A stretch of DNA of 14,436 nucleotides from Stenotrophomonas maltophilia (lineage in GTDB: Bacteria > Pseudomonadota > Gammaproteobacteria > Xanthomonadales > Xanthomonadaceae), in the NCBI GenBank assembly GCA_002386405.1, contig DGIP01000077.1, positions 436 through 14,871 on the forward strand, read 5' to 3'. Position numbers and translations under genes: made by a program. Below, in pieces: positions 7,893-13,929 of this stretch; the first letter of the stretch is position 1; each line of letters starts with the position of its first letter. The notes under the pieces are model-generated. The model made no database searches. It was given only the letters and a program-made list of their open reading frames with translations, and was not told where the DNA came from.

Positions 7893-9020
7893 TCAGACCG
7901 CTGCGGGCGCAGGACGGACAGGAAACGCAATACCCATGCGCGTTCCCTGCGCCTCGCTGGAACTGACGGTGGGATGTCCGCCGTGGGCCAGCGCGATCTG
8001 GCTGACAATGTAGAGTCCCAGGCCCACTCCCCCGCCGTGCACGCTCGCCCCCCGGCTCATGGCCTGGAAAAGCTGCGGCAGCAGCGCCGGGTCAATGGGC
8101 CTGCCGGCGTTGTGGACCTCCAGCGACGTCGTGTCGCCTATCACGCTCGTGTACACGGTGATCGGCTGCGCCGCGTCGCCGTAGCGCGCCGCATTGGCCA
8201 CCAGGTTGCCGAGCACCCGGAGCAGCCGGTTGCCGTCGGCTTCCACGGCGCCGTCTCCGGCCGGATGATGGACAAGTTCAATGGCTGGAAAGCTCAACCG
8301 CAACTCGTCGATTCCCACGTCGATGACCTGGTGCAGGTCGATGGGGACGCGGTCGATATCCAGCGACCGCCCGGTTTTGGTCAGAGTGAAGTCAAGCATG
8401 TCCTCAACCAGTGAAAGCGCGCGGTCCACGGCCTGGTTGATGCGCCCGGACAGCCGCAGCTGGCCCGGGTCGTCCTGGTCGGTCACCAGCATTTCGGTCC
8501 CGATGCGGATCGCGGTCAGCGGATTGCGCAGATCATGGCTGACGATGCCGATCAGCTGCTCGGCGAACAGCCCCCGCTCGCTGGCCTCCTGCTGCAGGGC
8601 TGTGCGCTCGCGCAGCAGCTGCTCGGCTTCGCTGCGGGCCTTGAGCAAGGCCTGCTCGTAGCGGTCGCGGTCGGCGGCCACGAACGCGGCAATCGAGTGT
8701 CCCCTTCTGCCGTCGGCCAGTACCACCACGCGCGCGTTGACCACCATCGCCACGCGGTGCCCATCGCGGTGCAGCAGGTCGAACTTGATCTCCGAGACCG
8801 TGCCCTGCAGTTGCATGAGCGGTTGCCAGTGGGTCTGGTGGAAGATTCGCCCGCCGATGCCCAGCAGGTCCTGGAAGGTGGCGGCGCCCTCGTCAGGCAG
8901 TGTCTCGCGCCCCAATGCGCGACAGAACAGTGTGTTGGCCTGCAGGATGGCGCCGTGTTCGTCGGTCAGCAGCAGACCGCAGGCGGCCTGTTCAAACCAG
9001 GCATCGGAAGGGGCAGTCAC
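7893..9020 (-). CDS. PAS-domain sensor histidine kinase, partner of RsbQ-like hydrolase
   Basis: A 375-residue soluble kinase with no transmembrane segment. An N-terminal PAS domain (about 5-115) contains the pattern ACGLLLTDEHGAILQAN, which from memory resembles the PAS domain of Bacillus RsbP. A coiled coil follows (about 117-152), then HisKA with the phosphoacceptor H162 (SHDLRNPL) and a HATPase_c domain with an N box (NLVANAARYG) and a G2 box (GGGVGLGLYIV). The usual DxGxG motif reads NAGRP, with Asn in place of Asp, as in a subgroup of PAS kinases. It starts with GTG, whose last two bases are part of the TGA stop of the upstream hydrolase (GTGA, 4-bp overlap), so the two are translationally coupled. 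The PAS domain probably binds the product of the hydrolase or the hydrolase itself and sets kinase activity towards the receiver gene downstream. That role is an inference from gene order and from RsbQ-RsbP. Confidence 0.9.
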   Translation of the reverse strand: MTAPSDAWFEQAACGLLLTDEHGAILQANTLFCRALGRETLPDEGAATFQDLLGIGGRIFHQTHWQPLMQLQGTVSEIKFDLLHRDGHRVAMVVNARVVVLADGRRGHSIAAFVAADRDRYEQALLKARSEAEQLLRERTALQQEASERGLFAEQLIGIVSHDLRNPLTAIRIGTEMLVTDQDDPGQLRLSGRINQAVDRALSLVEDMLDFTLTKTGRSLDIDRVPIDLHQVIDVGIDELRLSFPAIELVHHPAGDGAVEADGNRLLRVLGNLVANAARYGDAAQPITVYTSVIGDTTSLEVHNAGRPIDPALLPQLFQAMSRGASVHGGGVGLGLYIVSQIALAHGGHPTVSSSEAQGTRMGIAFPVRPAPAAV

Positions 9021-9841
9021 GCGGCGGTCCGGCCACGATCAAGCGCCAGGGTGGACAGGAACGCATCGATGTCAGCGGCGCAGGCCTGCGGCGCGCTCAG
9101 GTGGGGGCAATGGCCGATGTTGTCGACCAGGCGAAGCGTGCCGTTGCGTACCGCCCGACTGACATGCTCCCCCACCGCCAGCGGCGCAATGATGTCCTGG
9201 GTACTCTGCAGGACCAGCACCGGTACCGTCAGCGAGGCCAGGTCAGCGCGGTTGTTGCCCAGGAACGTGGCGCGGGCAAAGCGCGCGGCGATCTGCGGAT
9301 CGGTGCGGCAGAAGCTGTTGCTCAACTCATCGGAAAGCGCCGGACGGTCCGGCGCGCCCATGATGGCTGGCGCCATGCCAATGGCCCATCCCAGGTAGTT
9401 GGATTCGAGCGCGGCCAGAAGCTCGTCGATATCGCTGCGCTCGAAGCCCCCGAAGTAATCGCCGTCGTTGATGTACGACGGTGAGGGACCGATCATGATG
9501 TGCGCATCGAACAGCCCAGGCGCTCGTTGCTGGGCCAGTACACCGATCATCGCGCTTACCGAATGCCCTACCAGTACGCGCGGCCCGTTGCCGGACTGAC
9601 GTGCTACGGCAATGAGATCCTCTGCATAGCCGTCCAGGGTGGCGTACGCCACCGGGTCATACGCATCCGGCGCGGACGCCCCCGAACCTGCATAGTCGAA
9701 ACAGACGATCCGATACCGGCCAACCAGGGCGGGAACCAGCAGGCGCCACATGTTCTGGTCGCAGCCAAAACCATTGGCCAGCACCAGCGTGATGGGCCCA
9801 TCGCCTACCGTCTGGACGTTGTTGCGCAGCTGGATGTCCAT
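9017..9841 (-). CDS. RsbQ-like alpha/beta hydrolase (signal-generating)
   Basis: A 274-residue cytoplasmic alpha/beta hydrolase. It closely follows Bacillus RsbQ as I remember it: NGFGCDQ near the N-terminus, FDYAGSG, TLDGYAEDL, GHSVSAMIG, GPSPSYIND, GGFE, NYLGWA, and a late IGHCPHLS. The triad is Ser94 (GHSVS), Asp216 (STQDIIAP) and His244 (GHCPH), close to S96, D219 and H247 in RsbQ. The same family includes the plant karrikin and strigolactone receptors KAI2 and D14. RsbQ is needed for the PAS-phosphatase RsbP to sense energy stress, probably by making or handling a small hydrophobic ligand. Here it leads an operon with a PAS histidine kinase (4-bp overlap) and a receiver. The ATG at 9841 has a modest Shine-Dalgarno (GGTGA). 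It might instead be a general esterase, but the family-specific motifs and the coupling argue against that. Confidence 0.9.
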   Translation of the reverse strand: MDIQLRNNVQTVGDGPITLVLANGFGCDQNMWRLLVPALVGRYRIVCFDYAGSGASAPDAYDPVAYATLDGYAEDLIAVARQSGNGPRVLVGHSVSAMIGVLAQQRAPGLFDAHIMIGPSPSYINDGDYFGGFERSDIDELLAALESNYLGWAIGMAPAIMGAPDRPALSDELSNSFCRTDPQIAARFARATFLGNNRADLASLTVPVLVLQSTQDIIAPLAVGEHVSRAVRNGTLRLVDNIGHCPHLSAPQACAADIDAFLSTLALDRGRTAA

Positions 9842-9887
9842 CGAGGGTCACCGGGGGTCGAGCGAGCATGCTAGCACCCGCCTGCGA

Positions 9888-10049
9888 TCAGCCGGGCGTG
9901 TTGTCCTTCCGCTCCGGACGGCGTGTTTCCGCATCGTGGATCTTCTGGTCGGTCTGGCCCGGGCGCTGTCTAGCGACCTCGTCCTGTTTCCGGTCCTGCT
10001 GGGCCTCGTCAACGCCCTGCTGCTTGCCGGGCTGCTTTTCGGTGTTCAT
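9888..10049 (-). CDS. Small hydrophilic protein of unknown function (53 aa)
   Basis: An ATG at 10049 opens a 53-codon frame ending in TGA at 9888. The frame is also open back to a GTG at 10091. The product starts MNTEKQPGKQQG and is almost wholly Gln, Asp, Glu, Lys and Arg, with no hydrophobic core, so it should be disordered. Third codon positions are mostly G or C as in the neighbours, which supports real coding. The ribosome-binding site is weak. It sits 46 bp upstream of the RsbQ-like gene and 69 bp downstream of the lone receiver, in the same direction. I do not recognise a family; small disordered stress proteins of this composition are common in this group of bacteria. Confidence 0.55.
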   Translation of the reverse strand: MNTEKQPGKQQGVDEAQQDRKQDEVARQRPGQTDQKIHDAETRRPERKDNTPG

Positions 10050-10118
10050 GTGCGTGCTCGTGGTGGCCTGCCCCGTTGGGCATGCCTGCACCGTAGCGGT
10101 GAGCGCGTGATGCAGTAG

Positions 10119-10484
10119 TCATGAGGTGATCGCCTCCGCGATACAGCGCAGCATCACCTCGCCGTCCACCGGCTTGACCAGGAACGCGCGCCCGCCCCGC
10201 GCCATCACCCGCGCGCGCAGCGCATCGGTGGGAAACGCGGTCATGAAGATCACTGGAAACGCGCACCCGCGCGCCAGCAGCTCGGCCTGCAGCTGGTCGC
10301 CGCTCATCTGCGGCATCTGCATGTCGGTCAACAGGCAGTCCGGGGCGTCACCGTCGTCGGCCAGGAACGCCGCTGCCGAGGCATAGGTGCGCGCTTCGTG
10401 GCCCAGCGAGCGCACCAGGCTCGACAACGACTGGCGGACCCCGTCATCGTCATCGACGATCGCAATGCGGCAACTCGGCTTCAT
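10119..10484 (-). CDS. Single-domain response regulator (receiver only)
   Basis: A 121-residue CheY-like receiver. The acidic cluster is D11-D14, the phosphoacceptor D54 (LLTDMQMPQMSG), the switch Thr T82 (FMTAF), and Lys K104 (LVKP). The protein ends 17 residues later, so no output domain is present. I take the ATG at 10484, directly before KPSCRIAIVDDDD, with AAAGG 4 nt upstream. A longer frame back to 10523 adds an unconvincing tail. The sequence is closest to FixJ-type receivers. The gene lies 62 bp after the FixJ-like regulator and is probably in the same operon, so it may compete for phosphate from the same kinase or tune it. Confidence 0.85.
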   Translation of the reverse strand: MKPSCRIAIVDDDDGVRQSLSSLVRSLGHEARTYASAAAFLADDGDAPDCLLTDMQMPQMSGDQLQAELLARGCAFPVIFMTAFPTDALRARVMARGGRAFLVKPVDGEVMLRCIAEAITS

Positions 10485-10546
10485 GGGGCCTTTATGCCCG
10501 ATCCGGCCGCGCGCCGGAACCATACACAGGTTTGTGCCCGGCCGGT

Positions 10547-11176
10547 TCAGGCGGTGCCGGTGCCCACGCCCAAGGCTTCGGCATGCCGTACCAGGTCGGC
10601 CAGCGAACGCACGCCCATCTTGCGCATCACGTTGCCGCGGTGGATCTTCACGGTGATCTCGCTCAGGTGCAGCGCGCCGGCCACCTGTTTGTTCATCAGC
10701 CCGGCCACCACGTGCGCCATCACCTCGCGTTCGCGCGGGGTCAGGGTGGCATAGCGCGCTTCCAGCGAGCCGCGCGCGGCCATGTCATGGCGGCGGCGGG
10801 TGTCGCGCTCAATGGCGGCGCTGACCGCATCCAGCATGTCCTGGTCGCGGAACGGCTTGGCCAGGAAATCCACCGCGCCGGCCTTCATCGCGCGCACGGT
10901 CATCGGAATGTCGCCGTGCCCGGTCATGAACACGATGGGCAGGTGGATGCCCTGCGCGGCCAGCTGCCCCTGCAGGTCCAGCCCGCTGATGCCGGGCAGG
11001 CGCACGTCCAGCACGATGCAGCCGGGCACGTCCGGCAGCACGGCCTGCAGCAGCTCCGACGGCGCGCCCAGCACCCGGGTCTGCAGCCCGACCGAACGCA
11101 GCAGGCTGTCCAGCGCGTCGCGCACGGCGGCATCGTCGTCGACCACCACGACCAGTGGCGATGCGGGTAGGCTCAT
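10547..11176 (-). CDS. FixJ/NarL-family response regulator
   Basis: A 209-residue transcription factor. The receiver domain (about 7-125) has D13-D15, the phosphoacceptor D57 (IVLDVRLPG), T86 (FMTGHGDIPM) and K108 (LAKPF). A LuxR-type helix-turn-helix follows (about 142-205), with LTPREREVMAHVVAG and the recognition helix region EITVKIHRGNVMRKM. Phosphorylation should allow dimerisation and promoter binding. Its ATG overlaps the kinase stop by one base (TGATG), with AGGAG 10 nt upstream inside the kinase gene, so kinase and regulator are made together. Likely targets are its own operon and the divergent dps operon; this is inferred from position. Confidence 0.93.
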   Translation of the reverse strand: MSLPASPLVVVVDDDAAVRDALDSLLRSVGLQTRVLGAPSELLQAVLPDVPGCIVLDVRLPGISGLDLQGQLAAQGIHLPIVFMTGHGDIPMTVRAMKAGAVDFLAKPFRDQDMLDAVSAAIERDTRRRHDMAARGSLEARYATLTPREREVMAHVVAGLMNKQVAGALHLSEITVKIHRGNVMRKMGVRSLADLVRHAEALGVGTGTA

Positions 11177-12636
11177 CAGGCGCGTACTCCTGTGGGATGG
11201 GTGGCCAGCACCAGCCGGAAGGTGGCGCCATGGCCGGGCGCGCTCTCCACCGACAACCGCCCGCCATGCGCTTCGGCAGTGGACCGGCAGATCGCCAGGC
11301 CCATGCCCATGCCCTCCGGCTTGGTGGTGAAGAACGGTTGGAACAGGGTGTCCAGGTGCGCGCTGTCGATGCCGGGGCCGCTGTCGGCAATGCTGATGGC
11401 CACTTCGCCGGCCGCGCCGGGCTGCGCATCCACCACCAGCTGCCGCGCGTTGGCCTGCCCCGCCATGGCCTGGCTGGCGTTGATCAGCAGGTTCACCAGC
11501 ACCTGCTGCAGCTGCACGGCATCACCGTGCACGGCAGGCAGGTCGGCGGCTACGGCCACCCGCAGCTGCACCGCCTCACGGTTGAGCTCGTGCTGGACCA
11601 GCCGCACCGCGTCTTCGATCAGCACGCCGGCGTCGAGCACTTCGCGCGGCGTGCTGCGTTTGGCCAGGAACGCGCGCACGCGTTTGACGATCTCACTGGC
11701 GCGGCGCGCTTCACCCACCGTGCGGGTGATGGCCGCCTCCACCTCGTGCAGGTCCGGCGGGTCACGGTGCAGCCAGCGCAGGCCGGCTTCGCCGTTGGTC
11801 ACCACCGCCATCAGCGGCTGGTTGACCTCGTGCGCGAGTGAAGCGGTCAGCTCACCCAGGGTGGCCACGCGCGTGGCGTGCGCCAGTTCGGCCTGCGCGC
11901 GCAGCGCGGCATCCTCGGCCTGGCGGCGCTCGGTGACGTCGGTGTGGGTTTCCATCACGCCGGTTGCGCGCCCCAGGCCATCGCGCTGGACCACCCAGCG
12001 GCTTTCCAGCACGCGCCAGGCGCCGTCGCGGGTGCGCTGCTCCAGCGTGCCTTCCCAGCTGCCCAGTTGCAGCAGGGTCGCCTCCACCGCTTCGCGCGCC
12101 TGCGGGTAGCGGGTGGACAGCAGCACATCGGCCACGCGGCCAATGGCGTCCTCGGCCGACCAGCCGTACACCTGCGCGGCCGTGCGGTTCCAGAACGTGA
12201 TCACCCCGCCCCAGTCACGTACGAAGATCATGTCGTGCGACAGATCCAGCAGCGTCGCCTGCCCGCGCAGGCGCTGCATCGCGCCCTGGTACTGCAGTGC
12301 CAGCAGCGCGGTGATGATGATCGCCGCCAGGCTCACCAGCGCGCGGAAGGTCTGCGCGCCCACATGGTTGACCCCGTGCGAATCCAGGTACGCAATGAGG
12401 GTCAACGCGATGCCGGCCACCGCAGTGATGACGATGTCGGCCCGGCGCCCGGTGCGCGCCACCAGCAGCACCGCCACCACGTACAGCACCGCCACGGCAC
12501 CCTCCAGCGTGGTGAGCACATCCACCAGAAAGATGCCCAGCGTGAGCAGCGCGGCAGCAGCGCGGAACACGGTGCGGCCGCGCAACGTGGACGCGGCGGC
12601 GGCGGTGCGCGGGCGCGTGGGAGTCGAGCTGGGCAC
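11176..12636 (-). CDS. Membrane PAS sensor histidine kinase, partner of the FixJ-like regulator
   Basis: A 486-residue inner-membrane kinase. It has four predicted transmembrane helices (about 23-41, 47-60, 67-84, 97-114) with only short loops. A PAS domain (about 128-240, with WNRTAAQVYGWS) is followed by HisKA with H269 (LAHEVNQPL, the FixL/NtrB-like type) and HATPase_c with LLINASQAM, ADSGPGID and PFFTTKPEGMGMGLAI. The PAS lacks an obvious haem-binding His at the FixL position, so haem-based oxygen sensing is not supported; the compact membrane part may sense membrane or redox state. I choose the GTG at 12636, after a perfect AGGAGG at 10 nt. The frame runs a further 67 codons upstream, but that stretch is Gly/Pro/His-rich intergenic sequence. 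The kinase is coupled to the regulator downstream. Confidence 0.9.
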   Translation of the reverse strand: MPSSTPTRPRTAAAASTLRGRTVFRAAAALLTLGIFLVDVLTTLEGAVAVLYVVAVLLVARTGRRADIVITAVAGIALTLIAYLDSHGVNHVGAQTFRALVSLAAIIITALLALQYQGAMQRLRGQATLLDLSHDMIFVRDWGGVITFWNRTAAQVYGWSAEDAIGRVADVLLSTRYPQAREAVEATLLQLGSWEGTLEQRTRDGAWRVLESRWVVQRDGLGRATGVMETHTDVTERRQAEDAALRAQAELAHATRVATLGELTASLAHEVNQPLMAVVTNGEAGLRWLHRDPPDLHEVEAAITRTVGEARRASEIVKRVRAFLAKRSTPREVLDAGVLIEDAVRLVQHELNREAVQLRVAVAADLPAVHGDAVQLQQVLVNLLINASQAMAGQANARQLVVDAQPGAAGEVAISIADSGPGIDSAHLDTLFQPFFTTKPEGMGMGLAICRSTAEAHGGRLSVESAPGHGATFRLVLATHPTGVRA

Positions 12637-12878
12637 GACGGAATGGCCTCCTGGCAGGGCGCAGTCACCTGCGCCGGGGTGGGCCCAGTATCCCCCGCAC
12701 CCGGGGGCGGCAGATCCCCCCAAAGAGGGATGCGCCGGCAGGTGGCCCAAACCAAGGTATGAGCCGGGGAAACGATGGCGCAATGTTCCCGTCGGCCCCC
12801 GCTGCCTAGTCTGGATCCATCGGCTCCCCCGCAGCACCTGCGGCCCGGGCCGCCTTCCCCCGCTACCGGAGAGCCGCC
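12637..12878. promoter_or_regulatory. Divergent control region between kinase operon and dps operon
   Basis: A 242-bp gene-free region that must carry promoters for both operons. It holds: an inverted repeat ATCCC-N8-GGGAT (12714-12731); a dyad GGGAA-N14-TTCCC (12767-12790); a GC hairpin CCCCC/GGGGG (12692-12696 with 12703-12707); and, on the minus strand, four closely spaced G-runs (12684-12721). A possible -10 for dps is TAGTCT at 12807-12812. The matching -35 is poor, which would suit an activator-dependent promoter. The GGGAA dyad would then be centred near -40 from a start around 12819. The individual sites are predictions. Confidence 0.5.
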
Positions 12879-13397
12879 ATGAACGATGTTGTCGCCCCGT
12901 CCCGCCAGACCGCCCCGCTGCGCACGCCGTCCGACCTCAGCCTGCAGGCCGGCAAGGACATCGCCGGTGCCCTCACCGTGCTGCTGGCCGATGTGTTCGC
13001 GCTGTACCTGAAGACCAAGAACTTCCACTGGCACCTGTCCGGGCCGCACTTCCGCGACTACCACCTGATGCTGGATGAACAGGGCGAGCAGATCTTCGCC
13101 ACCACCGATGCCATTGCCGAACGCGCGCGCAAGGTCGGCGGCACCACCCTGCGCTCGATCGGGCAGATCCACCGCATCCAGCGCCTGCTCGACAACGACG
13201 CGGACTACGTGACCCCCGAGGACATGCTGGCCGAGCTGGCCGACGACAACCGCCAGCTTACCCGCTTCCTGCGGGCTACCCACGTGGTGTGCACCACCCA
13301 CAACGACGTGGCCACCACCAGCCTGATCGAGAACTGGATCGACGAGGCCGAGCGCCGCAGCTGGTTCCTGTTCGAAAGCACCCGCCCCATCCGCTGA
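12879..13397 (+). CDS. dps: Dps-family ferritin-like DNA-protection protein
   Basis: A 172-residue Dps mini-ferritin, which forms a dodecamer, oxidises Fe(II) with hydrogen peroxide, stores the iron, and shields DNA in stress or stationary phase. The inter-subunit ferroxidase residues are all present: H50 and H62 (in FHWHLSG and RDYHLML), D66, D77 and E81. The N-terminal 20 residues carry a few Arg and a Lys and could contact DNA. Length and motif spacing are normal for the family. The ATG follows GGAGA by 6 nt. It is the first gene of an operon with a peroxiredoxin and a DsbA-like protein, divergent from a kinase-FixJ pair. Confidence 0.93.
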   Translation: MNDVVAPSRQTAPLRTPSDLSLQAGKDIAGALTVLLADVFALYLKTKNFHWHLSGPHFRDYHLMLDEQGEQIFATTDAIAERARKVGGTTLRSIGQIHRIQRLLDNDADYVTPEDMLAELADDNRQLTRFLRATHVVCTTHNDVATTSLIENWIDEAERRSWFLFESTRPIR

Positions 13398-13431
13398 TCC
13401 ACGCGCTGTTTCGTTCCTGCAGGAGACTGTC

Positions 13432-13929
13432 ATGTCCGCTGCACCCCGCATTTCGTTGCCCCTCGGCGCGCCCGCGCCTGCGTTCCAGTTGCCCGCCACC
13501 CCGGACCAGCGCGTCAGCCTGGACGAGCTGCGCGGCCACCCGGTGATCCTGGCGTTCTACCCCGCCGACTGGAGCCCGGTCTGCGGCGACCAGCTGGCGC
13601 TGTACAACCAGCTGCTGCCCGAATTCCACCGCAGCGGCGCGCAGCTGGTGGGCATCTCCGTGGATGGGGTGTGGTGCCATGCCGCGTTCGCCGAGCAACG
13701 CCACCTGCACTTCCCCTTGCTGGCCGATTTCGAGCCAAAAGGCGAGGTAGCCCGCCGCTACGGCGTGTACCGCGAACAGGACGGCGTCTGCGAGCGCGCG
13801 CTGTTCGTGATCGATGCCGAGGGCATCGTGCGCTGGAGCTACATCTCACCCCTGGGCATCAATCCTGGCGCCGACGGCATCCTGGAAGCGCTGGCGCAAC
13901 TTCCCTCCACCGCAGGAGCAGCGTCATGA
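13432..13929 (+). CDS. Peroxiredoxin (AhpC/TSA, AhpE/BCP-like)
   Basis: A 165-residue thioredoxin-fold peroxidase that reduces hydrogen peroxide or organic peroxides in the cytoplasm. The active site is PADWSPVC: peroxidatic Cys51 with P44 and Ser48 in place of the usual Thr of PxxxTxxC. The conserved Arg is probably R122 (CERALFVID). Two further cysteines, C82 and C120, could be resolving residues; otherwise it would work as a 1-Cys enzyme. There is no signal peptide. The start has a clear AGGAG, 34 bp after the dps stop. The stop overlaps the start of the DsbA-like gene (ATGA), which points to a functional pair, perhaps enzyme and reductant. Confidence 0.92.
   Translation: MSAAPRISLPLGAPAPAFQLPATPDQRVSLDELRGHPVILAFYPADWSPVCGDQLALYNQLLPEFHRSGAQLVGISVDGVWCHAAFAEQRHLHFPLLADFEPKGEVARRYGVYREQDGVCERALFVIDAEGIVRWSYISPLGINPGADGILEALAQLPSTAGAAS

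Noticed and set aside
10485..10523. N-terminal extension of the lone receiver at 10119-10484
   Set aside because: The residues before MKPSC are unlike receivers, and the ATG at 10484 has AAAGG just upstream.
11176..12636. FixL-type haem oxygen sensor
   Set aside because: The PAS lacks a His in the expected helix, so only the kinase core and regulator type resemble FixL-FixJ.
12637..12837. 67-codon N-terminal extension of the membrane kinase
   Set aside because: It encodes a Gly/Pro/His-rich stretch unlike a kinase N-terminus, and a perfect AGGAGG precedes the GTG at 12636.
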